Shown: positions 18,177 to 28,105 of the stretch, in pieces
Numbering within the stretch: the first letter of the stretch is position 1
How the letters are laid out: the number at the start of each line of letters is the position of its first letter
Assembly: GCF_051962475.1 (NCBI RefSeq)
Contig: NZ_JBQCCF010000034.1
Location: forward strand, 81,776 to 145,775
DNA: 64,000 nt
Direction: 5' to 3'
Source of the DNA: Dyella_A sp051962475
GTDB lineage: Bacteria > Pseudomonadota > Gammaproteobacteria > Xanthomonadales > Rhodanobacteraceae
Translations under genes and position numbers: made by a program
The notes under the pieces: model-generated
The model's input: only the letters and a program-made list of their open reading frames with translations
Told to the model about the DNA's origin: nothing
Database searches by the model: none

Positions 18177-19394
18177 ATGGCATTGAACGAAGTCTCGCCA
18201 GACGCACCCACCATCGCCGTCATCGCTGGCGAAGAGTCCGGCGACCAGCTCGGCGGCGACCTGCTGGCCGCCCTGCGCCAGCGCTACCCGCAGGCCCGCT
18301 TCATCGGTATCGGCGGCAAGCGCATGCAGGCGCAGGGGCTGGAGAGCTGGTACGACATGGCCGAGCTGTCGCTGTTCGGCCTGGCCGAGGTGCTGCACCA
18401 CCTGCCCCGCCTGCTCAGGCTGCGCAAGGAACTGACAGAGCGCCTGATCTCCATGCAGCCGGACGTGGTGATCGGCATCGACGCGCCAGACTTCAACCTC
18501 GGCCTGGAACGCCGATTGCGTGAGGCGGGTCTGCGCACCGTGCATTACGTGAGCCCTTCGGTGTGGGCCTGGCGCGAGAAGCGCGCTGAGAAGATCGGGC
18601 GCAGCGCCGACCGCGTGCTTTGCCTGTTTCCGATGGAACCACCGATCTACGCCCGCCACGGCGTCGACGCACGCTTCGTCGGCCATCCGCTGGCCGATCG
18701 CTTTCCGATGGTCGGCGACCGCGCCGGCGCGCGCGACGCGCTCGGGCTGCCGCACGACGTGCCGGTGCTGGCGGTGCTGCCGGGCAGTCGCGGCTCGGAA
18801 ATCGCGCGGCTGGGCGCGATTTTCCTCGACGCGGCCGCGCGCGTAGCGACGGCCATCCCGGGGTTGCGTGTGGTGGTACCTGCCGCCAACGCGCGCGTGC
18901 GGGCACAGGTGCAGGCGCTGCTGGCCCAGGTCGGCCGCCACTGGCCGGTGCCGCCACAACTGATCGATGGCCAGGCCCATGAGGCGATGCTCGCCGCCGA
19001 CGTGGTGTTGCTCGCCTCCGGCACCGCCACCCTGGAAGCGATGCTGGCCAAGCGCCCGATGGTGGTCGGTTACCGCGTGTCGCCGATCAGCTACCGCATC
19101 GCCCGGTGGCTGCGCATGCTCAAGACCGACATCTACTCGCTGCCCAACGTGCTAGCGCGCGCCAACGGGCTGGACCGTCCGCTGCCCGTCGCCGAGCGCA
19201 TGCAGGACGACTGCACCGCCGCGCACCTGGCCGATGACACGCTGGCGCTGTTCAACGACAGCGAGCGGCGCGGGCAGATCGTGGCGACCTTCGAGGCGCT
19301 GCACCGCGCGCTTCGCGTGGACCTGCACGGGCATGCCGGCGACGCCGCCGCCGATGTCGTGGCGGAACTGCTGGAGCGGCCCGATGCGCAGTGA
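18177..19394 (+). CDS. lpxB: Lipid A disaccharide synthase
   Basis: Glycosyltransferase (family GT19) that joins UDP-2,3-diacylglucosamine and lipid X into the lipid A disaccharide at the inner membrane. The 405-residue protein has the signature IAVIAGEESGDQLGGDLL at the N-terminus, YDMAELSLFGLAEVLHHLPR, YVSPSVWAWREKRAEKI and the nucleotide-binding LLASGTATLEAMLAKRPMVV. It lies 69 bases after lpxA and overlaps rnhB by 11 bases. Confidence 0.97.
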   Translation: MALNEVSPDAPTIAVIAGEESGDQLGGDLLAALRQRYPQARFIGIGGKRMQAQGLESWYDMAELSLFGLAEVLHHLPRLLRLRKELTERLISMQPDVVIGIDAPDFNLGLERRLREAGLRTVHYVSPSVWAWREKRAEKIGRSADRVLCLFPMEPPIYARHGVDARFVGHPLADRFPMVGDRAGARDALGLPHDVPVLAVLPGSRGSEIARLGAIFLDAAARVATAIPGLRVVVPAANARVRAQVQALLAQVGRHWPVPPQLIDGQAHEAMLAADVVLLASGTATLEAMLAKRPMVVGYRVSPISYRIARWLRMLKTDIYSLPNVLARANGLDRPLPVAERMQDDCTAAHLADDTLALFNDSERRGQIVATFEALHRALRVDLHGHAGDAAADVVAELLERPDAQ

Positions 19395-20022
19395 TGTCGC
19401 CAGCCGGGTGCGGACGAAACCGCCGATCGCGCCCGACCAGCGCGTGCTGGTCGCCGGCGTCGACGAGGCCGGACGCGGCCCGCTGGCCGGACCGGTGGTG
19501 GTGGCCGCGGTGATCCTCGATCCATCCCGGCCGATCGTGGGGCTGGACGATTCGAAGAAGCTCAGCGAGCGCCGGCGCGAGGTGCTTTACCTGCAGGTGA
19601 TCGAGCGGGCGCTGGCGCACTGCGTGATCGTGGTCGAGACCGAGGAGATCGACCGCATCAACATCTTCCAGGCCACCATGGTCGGCATGAGCCGCGCGGT
19701 GGCCGGACTGTCGCCGACCGCGCACGAGGCGCTGGTGGATGGCAACGCGCTGCCGCGCGACCTGCCTTGCGCCGGCCGCGCCATTGTCGGCGGTGATGCG
19801 TTGGAACCGGCGATCAGTGCCGCCTCGATCCTGGCCAAGGTGAGCCGCGACCGCCTGATGGTGCAACTAGATGCCGAGCACCCCGGCTACGGTTTTGCCG
19901 TCCACAAAGGCTACGCTACGCCGGGCCATCTGGACGCGCTCCAGCGTCTGGGACCCTGCCCGCACCACCGGCGCAGCTTCGCGCCGGTGGGCCGGGCGCT
20001 GGAGCAGATGACGCTGTTCTGA
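19384..20022 (+). CDS. rnhB: Ribonuclease HII
   Basis: Cleaves RNA in RNA-DNA hybrids and at single misincorporated ribonucleotides. In the 212-residue protein, VAGVDEAGRGPLAGPVVVAA carries the first two acidic metal ligands. The third is in ALVDGNALP and the C-terminal KGYATPGHLDALQRLGPCP matches the family. The start MRSDVASRV at 19384 lies within the end of lpxB; a longer frame upstream is inside lpxB and rejected. Confidence 0.96.
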   Translation: MRSDVASRVRTKPPIAPDQRVLVAGVDEAGRGPLAGPVVVAAVILDPSRPIVGLDDSKKLSERRREVLYLQVIERALAHCVIVVETEEIDRINIFQATMVGMSRAVAGLSPTAHEALVDGNALPRDLPCAGRAIVGGDALEPAISAASILAKVSRDRLMVQLDAEHPGYGFAVHKGYATPGHLDALQRLGPCPHHRRSFAPVGRALEQMTLF

Positions 20023-20336
20023 GCGGCCGGCGTCGACGCCACCGGCCAAGCATAAGCAGGGCCACCGGATGTTCATGAACACCCGTCTGATGGCATGCGT
20101 CCGCGCCCGGAGTGCGGCGTAAGATCTTGCCATCGCCCGATACCCCCATCCGGCGTGTCACGGATCCCCGCCGCAACCTTTCGGCCACTGCCCGCATCCA
20201 TGACGCCAAGGACACCACGGTGGCGACCGGCATGGCCATCCAGCCGCCACCCCACGCACGGATGCTGTCCGGTCCGATGCGCGCTACGACCGGGAAGCAT
20301 CCTCCCGACCGCGGAACCCCCGCCTGGAGTCGCGCC
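20023..20336. other. Intergenic region after rnhB, no recognised element
   Basis: This is the first half of the 676-bp gap between rnhB and dnaE. The open frames on both strands give Arg- and Pro-rich translations typical of non-coding GC-rich DNA. I see no tRNA, clear promoter or terminator here. Confidence 0.5.
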
Positions 20337-20555
20337 ATGACATCGCAACGGTCCCACCCTTCGATGGCGACGGACACGCCGGCCCTCCTGTTCCCCAGCG
20401 AAATCCGCGGCACCGCCGACGCGCCCCTCGCCGGTGCGACTGTGGCGGCGCCGGACCAACGGCATCGCGACTACGATGGCCGCGGCCTGAGCATCGGTCC
20501 GCTGGACCATCTCACCCCGGCCGTCGACGTCAGCGAGCGCTTCGCCATTCGCTGA
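20337..20555 (+). CDS. Small hypothetical protein between rnhB and dnaE
   Basis: I do not recognise this gene. A 72-residue frame starts MTSQRSHPSMATDTPALLFP with GGAG about eight bases ahead and ends VDVSERFAIR. Third codon positions are strongly G or C, like the neighbours, which supports coding. The frame stays open upstream to 20112, but the extra part looks non-coding. No signal peptide or membrane segment is visible. It is charged and probably soluble or disordered. It could be chance; comparison with related genomes would decide. Confidence 0.4.
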   Translation: MTSQRSHPSMATDTPALLFPSEIRGTADAPLAGATVAAPDQRHRDYDGRGLSIGPLDHLTPAVDVSERFAIR

Positions 20556-20645
20556 TCGCCTGCCTCGACGCGGGCCGCGCACGCGACCCGCGCGGCGCAG
20601 GCCAGATGCCAACTGGCGCAAAGCCCCGGCGCGGGATGTCAATTC

Positions 20646-20674
20646 TTGCCGCCCCGCAGGGCCGCGGCTAGGCT
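20646..20674 (+). promoter_or_regulatory. Weak candidate dnaE promoter
   Basis: TTGCCG (20646-20651), a 17-base spacer and TAGGCT (20669-20674), 25 bases before the dnaE ATG. Confidence 0.3.
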
Positions 20675-20698
20675 GGGCGACCACCTCGCGCGTGCACC

Positions 20699-23600
20699 AT
20701 GTCCGCCCGCTACGTCCACCTGCACCTGCACAGCGAATACTCGCTGGTCGACTCGACCATCCGCATCAAGGCGCTGGTCGACGGCTGCGTGCGCGCTGGC
20801 ATGCCGGCCGTCGCGCTCACCGACGAGAGCAACATGTTCGCGCTGGTGAAGTTCTACAAGGCGTGCAGCGCGGCCGGCATCAAGCCGATCGGCGGCTGCG
20901 ACCTGTGGATCAGCGCGCCGGACGATCCGCGCCCGTGGCGGCTCACCGCGCTGTGCCAGAACCATCCGGGGTACCTGAATCTCTCGCGGATGGTGTCGCG
21001 CGCCTGGCGCGACGGCCAGCACGGCGGCAAGGCGATGGTGGACGCCGCGTGGCTCACGCCCGAGGCCACCGATGGCCTTATCGCCCTGCTCGGTCGTGAC
21101 AGCGAGATCGGCCGCATCGCCGTGAACCAGGGGATCGAGGCCGCCTCGGCGCGCCTGCGTCCGCTGCTGCGGCTATTCCCCGACCGCCTCTACCTCGAAC
21201 TCACCCGCTGCGGCCGCGACGGTGAGGAAACCTGGAACACCGCTGCGCTGGCGCTGGCCACCGAGCTCAACCTGCCGGTGATCGCCAGCAACGACGTGCG
21301 CTTCCTCAAGCAGGAGGATTTCGAGGCGCACGAGGCGCGCGTGTGCATCAACCAGGGCCGCGTGCTGGCCGATCCGAAGCGCCCGCGCGACTACGCCGAC
21401 CAGCAGTACCTGAAGTCGCCCGAGGAGATGCAGGCGCTGTTCGCCGACCTGCCCGAGGCGCTGGAAAACACTGTCGAGCTGGCCAAGCGCTGCAATCTCG
21501 AGTTGCAGTTCGGCACCTACTACCTGCCGGACTTCCCGGTGCCCGAAGGCCACGACCTGGCCAGCTACATCCGCGAGCTGTCGCGCCAGGGCCTGGCCGA
21601 GCGCCTGGCCGCCGCACCGCTGGCGCCGGGCAAGACGCTGGCCGAGTACGAGGAGCGGCTGGAGCGCGAGCTCGACGTCATCATCAAGATGGGCTTCCCC
21701 GGCTACTTCCTGATCGTGGCCGACTTCATCAACTGGGGTAAGCAGAACGGCATCCCGGTGGGCCCCGGCCGCGGCTCGGGCGCCGGCTCGCTGGTGGCCT
21801 GGGTGCTGAAGATCACCGACCTGGACCCGCTGCAGTTCGACCTGCTGTTCGAGCGCTTCCTCAACCCCGAACGCGTGTCGATGCCCGACTTCGACATCGA
21901 CTTCTGCATGGATCGCCGCGACGAGGTGATCGACTACGTGTCGCGCAAGTACGGCCGCGACCACGTCAGCCAGATCATCACCTACGGCTCGATGGCGGCC
22001 AAGGCGGTGCTGCGCGATTCGGGCCGCGTGCTGGGCATGGGCTACAACGCGGTCGACAAGATCGCCAAGCTGATCCCGCCGCGTCCGCTCGACCTCACGC
22101 TGTCCGACGCGCTCGGCCGCAGCGAAAAATCGAAGAAGGAGCCCGAACGCGTCGTCAAGGAATTCTGCGAGCTGTACGAGCAGGACGAGGACGAGGCGCG
22201 GCCGCTGATCGACCTCGCGCTGAAGCTGGAAAACCTGACCCGCAACGCCGGCAAGCATGCCGGCGGCGTGGTGATCGGCCCCAAGCCGCTCACCGAGTTC
22301 GCCCCGCTGTACTGCGAGCCGGGCGGCGCCGGCGTGGTGACCCAGTACGACAAGGACGACGTCGAGGCGGTCGGCCTAGTGAAGTTCGACTTCCTCGGCC
22401 TGCGCACGCTGACCATCATCGACTGGGCGGTGAAGGCGATCAACGCGCGCCGCGCGCACAGCGGCGAGGAGCCGCTGGACATCTCCACGCTGCCGCTGGA
22501 CGACCCGGCGCCCTACGAGCTGCTGAAGAAGGCGCAGACGGTCGCCGTGTTCCAGCTCGAATCCTCCGGCATGCAGCGCATGCTGAAAGACGCCAAGCCC
22601 GACCGCTTCGAGGACATCATCGCGCTGGTGGCGCTGTACCGCCCCGGCCCGATGGACCTGATCCCCAGCTTCGTCGCGCGCAAGCACGGCAAGGAAGAGG
22701 TGGAGTATCCCGACCCGCGCGTCGAGCCGATCCTGAAAGAGACCTACGGCATCATGGTCTATCAGGAGCAGGTGATGCAGATGGCGCAGATCGTGGGCGG
22801 TTACTCGCTCGGCGGCGCCGACCTGCTGCGCCGAGCGATGGGCAAGAAGAAAGTCGAGGAGATGGCCAAGGAGCGCGCCAAGTTCCGCGAGGGTGCCGCC
22901 AAGGACGGGCTGACCGGCGAAAAGGCCGACCAGATCTTCGACCTGATGGAGAAGTTCGCCGGCTACGGCTTCAACAAGTCGCACGCGGCCGCCTACGCGC
23001 TGGTGTCCTATCAGACTGCCTGGCTGAAGGCGCACTACCCAGCCGAATTCATGGCCGCGACGATCTCCTCGGACATGGACAACACCGACAAGGCGGTGAC
23101 GTTCCTGGACGAGTCGCGCGCGATCGGCATCACCGTGCTGCCGCCGGATGTGAACGCCTCGGAATTCATGTTCGTGGCGACCGAACCCAAGACCATCCGC
23201 TACGGCCTGGGCGCGATCAAGGGCGTCGGCCAGGGCGCCTGCGAGGCGATCGTCGCCGAGCGCGCGCACGGCTCCTACACCGACCTGGCCGATTTCTGCC
23301 GCCGCGTCGATCCGACCAAGCTCAACCGCCGCGTGCTCGAGGCACTGATCTACTCCGGCGCGCTCGACGCACTGGCCCCCACCCGGGCCAGCCTGATGCT
23401 GCAACTGCCCGACGCGATCAAGGCCGCCGAGCAGCACCTGCGCGACAAGCAGTCCGGCCAGAACGACATGTTCGGCGCGGCGATGGGCGCCATCACGCCG
23501 GTGGTGCAGATCGACCTGCCCACCGCGCCCGAGTGGCCACTGGAGGAAAAGCTCAAGGGCGAACGCGACACGCTCGGCCACTACCTCTCCGGCCATCCCA

Positions 23601-24241
23601 CCGACCCGTGGAAGGACGAGCTGGCGCAGCTGTCCACCTGCCCGCTGGGCGAGATCGTCGATCGCTACCAGCCGCCCCGGCCGCGCAAGAACGACGACGG
23701 CGAGGCGAACCGCTTCCGCCGCGGCCCGGACACGCCGTGGACGGTCGCCGGCATGGTCACCGCCGTGCGCAAGCGCGGCGATTCGGACGCCTTCGTGCGA
23801 CTGGAAGACGGCACCGGCACCATCGAGGTGAGCTTCTTCGGCGAACTGTTCCAGCAGGTTGCGCCGCTGCTGGTGCGCGACGAGATGCTGATCGTCGAAG
23901 GCGGCCTGCGTATCGACGATTTCTCCGGCGGCGGTTTCCAGGTGCGCGCGCGCAGCGCGATCACCCTCGCCGACGCCTGCCGCCGGCATGCCCGCCTGCT
24001 GCGCCTGAAGCTCAACGGCATCTCACCGGACTTTCCCGCCCAGCTGCAGCGCACCCTGGCCGGCTTCCGCGGCGGGCGCGCCAGCGTGGTGCTGCACGGC
24101 TATCACAACCGCGACGCCCAGGCGGACCTCGAACTGGGCGAAGCCTGGCGGGTGGAGGCCATCCCCGACCTGCTGCGCGCCGTGCGCGCCCTGCCCGGCG
24201 TGGAAGCCGCGCGGCTGCGTATCGTCAAAAGCCAGGAGTAG
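20699..24241 (+). CDS. dnaE: DNA polymerase III alpha subunit
   Basis: Catalytic subunit of the replicative polymerase. The 1180-residue protein begins with the PHP domain (YVHLHLHSEYSLVDSTIRIK). The palm follows, with GPGRGSGAGSLVAW near residue 354 and the catalytic Asp motif PDFDIDF near residue 397. The thumb and fingers carry GYGFNKSHAAAYALVSYQTA. A helix-hairpin-helix region follows near GLGAIKGVGQGA. An OB-fold lies near the C-terminus (TVAGMVTAVRKRGDSDAFVR), where clamp and tau binding also map in the family. It is full length, of the DnaE1 type. It lies before accA, as in E. coli. Confidence 0.98.
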   Translation: MSARYVHLHLHSEYSLVDSTIRIKALVDGCVRAGMPAVALTDESNMFALVKFYKACSAAGIKPIGGCDLWISAPDDPRPWRLTALCQNHPGYLNLSRMVSRAWRDGQHGGKAMVDAAWLTPEATDGLIALLGRDSEIGRIAVNQGIEAASARLRPLLRLFPDRLYLELTRCGRDGEETWNTAALALATELNLPVIASNDVRFLKQEDFEAHEARVCINQGRVLADPKRPRDYADQQYLKSPEEMQALFADLPEALENTVELAKRCNLELQFGTYYLPDFPVPEGHDLASYIRELSRQGLAERLAAAPLAPGKTLAEYEERLERELDVIIKMGFPGYFLIVADFINWGKQNGIPVGPGRGSGAGSLVAWVLKITDLDPLQFDLLFERFLNPERVSMPDFDIDFCMDRRDEVIDYVSRKYGRDHVSQIITYGSMAAKAVLRDSGRVLGMGYNAVDKIAKLIPPRPLDLTLSDALGRSEKSKKEPERVVKEFCELYEQDEDEARPLIDLALKLENLTRNAGKHAGGVVIGPKPLTEFAPLYCEPGGAGVVTQYDKDDVEAVGLVKFDFLGLRTLTIIDWAVKAINARRAHSGEEPLDISTLPLDDPAPYELLKKAQTVAVFQLESSGMQRMLKDAKPDRFEDIIALVALYRPGPMDLIPSFVARKHGKEEVEYPDPRVEPILKETYGIMVYQEQVMQMAQIVGGYSLGGADLLRRAMGKKKVEEMAKERAKFREGAAKDGLTGEKADQIFDLMEKFAGYGFNKSHAAAYALVSYQTAWLKAHYPAEFMAATISSDMDNTDKAVTFLDESRAIGITVLPPDVNASEFMFVATEPKTIRYGLGAIKGVGQGACEAIVAERAHGSYTDLADFCRRVDPTKLNRRVLEALIYSGALDALAPTRASLMLQLPDAIKAAEQHLRDKQSGQNDMFGAAMGAITPVVQIDLPTAPEWPLEEKLKGERDTLGHYLSGHPTDPWKDELAQLSTCPLGEIVDRYQPPRPRKNDDGEANRFRRGPDTPWTVAGMVTAVRKRGDSDAFVRLEDGTGTIEVSFFGELFQQVAPLLVRDEMLIVEGGLRIDDFSGGGFQVRARSAITLADACRRHARLLRLKLNGISPDFPAQLQRTLAGFRGGRASVVLHGYHNRDAQADLELGEAWRVEAIPDLLRAVRALPGVEAARLRIVKSQE

Positions 24242-24319
24242 GAGCGCACCCTGTGCGCGAACGCTGTTGCTCCTGATCGACAGCAAAGCCAAAAAGCCTT
24301 CGCGCACAGGCTGCGCTCT
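24242..24319. repeat. Long inverted repeat between dnaE and accA
   Basis: GAGCGCA...CCTGTGCGCGAA at 24242-24260 is complementary to TTCGCGCACAGG...TGCGCTC at 24299-24318, with a single unpaired base in each arm and a 38-base loop. It begins right after the dnaE stop. Motifs of this kind are spread through Xanthomonadaceae-type genomes; it may end dnaE transcription. Confidence 0.7.
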
Positions 24320-24358
24320 TACAATACGGCGGCGTTCTCGCGTTTTTTCTCGCCCCGC

Positions 24359-24364
24359 TATACT
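24359..24364 (+). promoter_or_regulatory. Candidate -10 box for accA
   Basis: TATACT lies 29 bases before the accA ATG. The -35 region is a poor match. A second -10-like TACAAT lies at 24320-24325, at the edge of the inverted repeat. Confidence 0.4.
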
Positions 24365-24393
24365 GCCCTGCTTATTGTCCTGAAACGCAGCGA

Positions 24394-25353
<960 letters not shown>

Positions 25354-25653
25354 ATCCATCGCCGTGTCTGGCTGCCGTCGTCAGGCACGCGCAGGCTTTT
25401 CTGGCACGGCGGCACTCCGGCTACCAAGGCCGGGCACGTTCCGACGGACCCGGCTCATGCGCTGCCCTCCGCCCAGGAACGGGATAGTTGGCGGGACAGC
25501 GATGGGCGCATTTTCAAGTCCAGCGCGTTGAGGGCAACCGCGCGCAGGTCTACGCATGGCGGCGCTGCGCGCCAAGCTGCTTAACGCCGGCGTGCCGTGT
25601 TGACCCCGGGCTCTGCGATGATGCAGGCCGGATCGCCCAAGGAACCCACCGCC
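25354..25653. other. Intergenic region between accA and the NYN gene
   Basis: No coding frame here looks real. A weak stem (GTGTCTG pairing with CAGGCAC) followed by a short T-run lies near 25364-25400 and could end accA transcription. TTGACC near 25600 resembles a -35 box, but no matching -10 is seen. Confidence 0.4.
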
Positions 25654-26388
25654 ATGGCCACGCCTGCCTCTGCCCGCCTCGCCGTGCTGATCGACGCCGA
25701 CAATGCCCAGCCCGCCATCGTCGAGGGGCTGCTCGCCGAGATCGCCAAGTACGGCACCGCCCACGCCAAGCGCATCTACGGCGACTGGACCGGCCCGCAC
25801 CTGAAGAGCTGGAAAGAAACCCTGCTCACCTACTCCATCCAGCCGATCCAGCAGTTCGGCTACACGCGCGGCAAGAACGCCACCGACTCGGCGATGATCA
25901 TCGACGCGATGGACCTGCTCTACACCGGGCGTTTCGACGGGTTCTGCATCGTCTCCAGCGACAGCGACTTCACCCGGCTGGCCGCGCGCATCCGCGAGTC
26001 CGGGCTCACCGTGTACGGCTTCGGCGAGAAGAAGACGCCCGAGCCCTTCGTCGCCGCCTGCGACAAGTTCATCTACACCGAGCTGCTGGTAGAGAAGCCC
26101 GAGGACGAACATCCGACCAAGCCGATGTCGCAGCAGCAGCTCAAGGGCGATGCGCGCCTGGTCGGCTTGCTGCGCAACGCGATCGATGGCGTGTCGGACG
26201 ACAGCGGCTGGGCGCACCTGGGCGCGATCGGCTCGTCCGTGGCCAAGCAGGCGCCGGAGTTCGACCCGCGCAACTACGGCTATCGCAAGCTCAGCGAGCT
26301 GGTCGATGCGATCGGACTGTTCGAGATCGACCAGCGCGGCGATGGCCCGGCGCGCACGCTGTACGTGCGCAACAAGCGCCGCAAGTAA
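25654..26388 (+). CDS. NYN domain protein with C-terminal LOTUS/OST-HTH domain
   Basis: The 244-residue protein has an N-terminal NYN (PIN-like) nuclease fold. The acidic metal-site motifs are LIDADNAQPA (Asp14 and Asp16), NATDSAMIIDAMDLLY and CIVSSDSDFTRLAARI. After a short linker, residues about 165-240 (ARLVGLLRNAIDGVSDDSGW, then YGYRKLSELVDAIGLFEID) match the OST-HTH/LOTUS RNA-binding domain. The combination suggests an RNA-directed nuclease or RNA-binding protein; its substrate in bacteria is unknown. AAGGA precedes the ATG at 25654; earlier in-frame ATGs from 25597 are less likely. It is followed by tilS in the same reading frame. Confidence 0.88.
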   Translation: MATPASARLAVLIDADNAQPAIVEGLLAEIAKYGTAHAKRIYGDWTGPHLKSWKETLLTYSIQPIQQFGYTRGKNATDSAMIIDAMDLLYTGRFDGFCIVSSDSDFTRLAARIRESGLTVYGFGEKKTPEPFVAACDKFIYTELLVEKPEDEHPTKPMSQQQLKGDARLVGLLRNAIDGVSDDSGWAHLGAIGSSVAKQAPEFDPRNYGYRKLSELVDAIGLFEIDQRGDGPARTLYVRNKRRK

Positions 26389-26421
26389 CGCGGCACGCTG
26401 CTGCCCATCACCTCTGCGCCG

Positions 26422-27726
26422 TTGTCCGCCTCGCTCGTCCAGCACCTGACCGCCCAGCTCGCCGCAGCGCCGGAGGACGCGCTGTGCGTGGCCTTCAGCG
26501 GCGGCCCCGACTCCACTGCTCTGCTCCATGCCCTGGCCGCGCTGCCGCGTCGCGGCGCGCTGCGTGCGGTACACGTCGACCACGGTCTGCATCCGCTCAG
26601 CGCGCGCTGGGCGGACCATGCGCGCGCCTTCTGCGCGAGCCTCGGCGTTCCGTGCACGGTGCTCCGCGTGACGGTGGACCTCGCCGCCGGACGCGGCATC
26701 GAAGCGGCCGCGCGCGAGGCGCGTTACGCCGCCCTGGCCGTCAACCTCGCAGCGGGGGAGCTACTGCTCACCGCACACCATCGTGACGATCAGGCGGAAA
26801 CCGTGCTGTTGAAGCTGCTGCGTGGCGCCGGGCCGGAGGGGCTCGGCGGCATGCGCGAGCGGCGGCCGCTAGGCGTCGGCGAGCTGTGGCGCCCGCTGCT
26901 CGAGCTCCCGCGTTCAGCCCTGAGCACCTACGTGCAAACCCATGCACTGGCCTGCCTGGACGATCCAGCCAACGCCGACCCGCGACTGGGTCGCAATCAG
27001 CTGCGCAGCGAGATCCTGCCGCGCCTGGCAGCGCACTGGCCGGGCGCGGTCGACGCCATCACCCACAGCGCCGCGCTCTGCCGCGCCGCCGCCGATTCGT
27101 TGCGCGAGCAGTGGCTGTCGGCGTTCGACCGCCTGCACGACGCGCACCGCGCCAGCCTCGACGCCGCCGGCTGGCGTGCACTGGCGCCGGCCCTGCGCGA
27201 ACCGCTGCTCGACCACTGGCTGCATACCCGCCAGCTGCCCGCACCCGGAAACGCCCAGCGCGCGCAGATCGAGCGCCAGCTCGATGCGCGCGAGGGACGC
27301 GTGCCCTGCATCCGCTGGGCCGGCGCCGAACTGCACGTGTGGAAGGGGCGACTGTGGGCGCTACCGCCTGCCGTCGCGATCGATCCGGGCTGGCAGACCC
27401 CTTGGCGGGGCAGTCCGCTCGCGCTGCCGGACGGCGGCCAGCTCATCCTGGATGGCGCGCTCGATACGCCGCTCATCGTGCGCCTGCGTCGCGGTGGCGA
27501 GCACCTCAAGCCGGCCGGCGATCGCCATACCCGCGAGCTGCGCGACCTGTTCCAGCAAGCCGCGCTGCCGCCCTGGCAGCGCGCAGGCTGCCCGATGATC
27601 TACGAGGGCGAGGCGTTGATCGCGGTCGGCGACCGCTGGCTCACCGCACGCGGCCAGACCCTGCTCGGCGGGCCCGGCGAGCGCCTGCACTGGCGCCCTG
27701 GCCGGGGCGCCCGTCACCCCGGTTGA
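26422..27726 (+). CDS. tilS: tRNA(Ile)-lysidine synthase
   Basis: Converts C34 of the tRNA-Ile CAU anticodon to lysidine with ATP and lysine, so that it reads AUA. The 434-residue protein has the N-type PP-loop SGGPDS at 26-31, VHVDHGLHPLSARWADHARA and LTAHHRDDQAETVLLKLLRG. The C-terminal substrate-binding domain ends near FQQAALPPWQRAGCPMIYEG. No ATG is available: the likely start is TTG at 26422, with CTG codons at 26398 and 26401 as alternatives. TilS follows accA closely in E. coli; here the NYN gene is inserted. Confidence 0.94.
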   Translation: MSASLVQHLTAQLAAAPEDALCVAFSGGPDSTALLHALAALPRRGALRAVHVDHGLHPLSARWADHARAFCASLGVPCTVLRVTVDLAAGRGIEAAAREARYAALAVNLAAGELLLTAHHRDDQAETVLLKLLRGAGPEGLGGMRERRPLGVGELWRPLLELPRSALSTYVQTHALACLDDPANADPRLGRNQLRSEILPRLAAHWPGAVDAITHSAALCRAAADSLREQWLSAFDRLHDAHRASLDAAGWRALAPALREPLLDHWLHTRQLPAPGNAQRAQIERQLDAREGRVPCIRWAGAELHVWKGRLWALPPAVAIDPGWQTPWRGSPLALPDGGQLILDGALDTPLIVRLRRGGEHLKPAGDRHTRELRDLFQQAALPPWQRAGCPMIYEGEALIAVGDRWLTARGQTLLGGPGERLHWRPGRGARHPG

Positions 27727-27847
27727 TCGAGCCGACCCGAACGCGCCGGACGCCTGCGCCGCGAACGGCCGCACGCCACGGCTTTCAGCCGCAACCAGCG
27801 CGCATTTCCATTGATTCAGCGCCCCCGCTGCGTTAGCGTTCCCGGCC

Positions 27848-28105
27848 ATGGCCAAGACCGCTCCCGCCCCTGCCAATCCCGCGCCAGTCGCCGACTTCGA
27901 GCACTCGCTCGACGAGCTCGAACAGCTGGTGGCGAAGATGGAAGGCGGCGACCTGAGCCTGGACGATTCGCTGGCCTCGTTCGAGCGCGGCATCGGCCTC
28001 TACCGCCACTGCCAACAGGCGCTGGAGAAGGCCGATCTGCGCGTGCGCCTGCTGCTCGATCCCGACGCCCCTGAGAGCGCCGAACCGTTTGAACCCGAAC
28101 TCTGA
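27848..28105 (+). CDS. xseB: Exodeoxyribonuclease VII small subunit
   Basis: Small subunit of exonuclease VII, which degrades single-stranded DNA. The 85-residue protein has the family helical pair FEHSLDELEQLVAKMEGGDL and SLDDSLASFERGIGLYRHCQ. It overlaps ispA by 17 bases; the xseB-ispA pair is conserved in proteobacteria, where dxs often follows. The large subunit XseA is not in this window. Confidence 0.95.
   Translation: MAKTAPAPANPAPVADFEHSLDELEQLVAKMEGGDLSLDDSLASFERGIGLYRHCQQALEKADLRVRLLLDPDAPESAEPFEPEL

Noticed and set aside
20073..20684. Minus-strand frames in the rnhB-dnaE gap
   Set aside because: Arg- and Gly-rich, no family similarity and weaker codon pattern than the 72-residue plus-strand frame.
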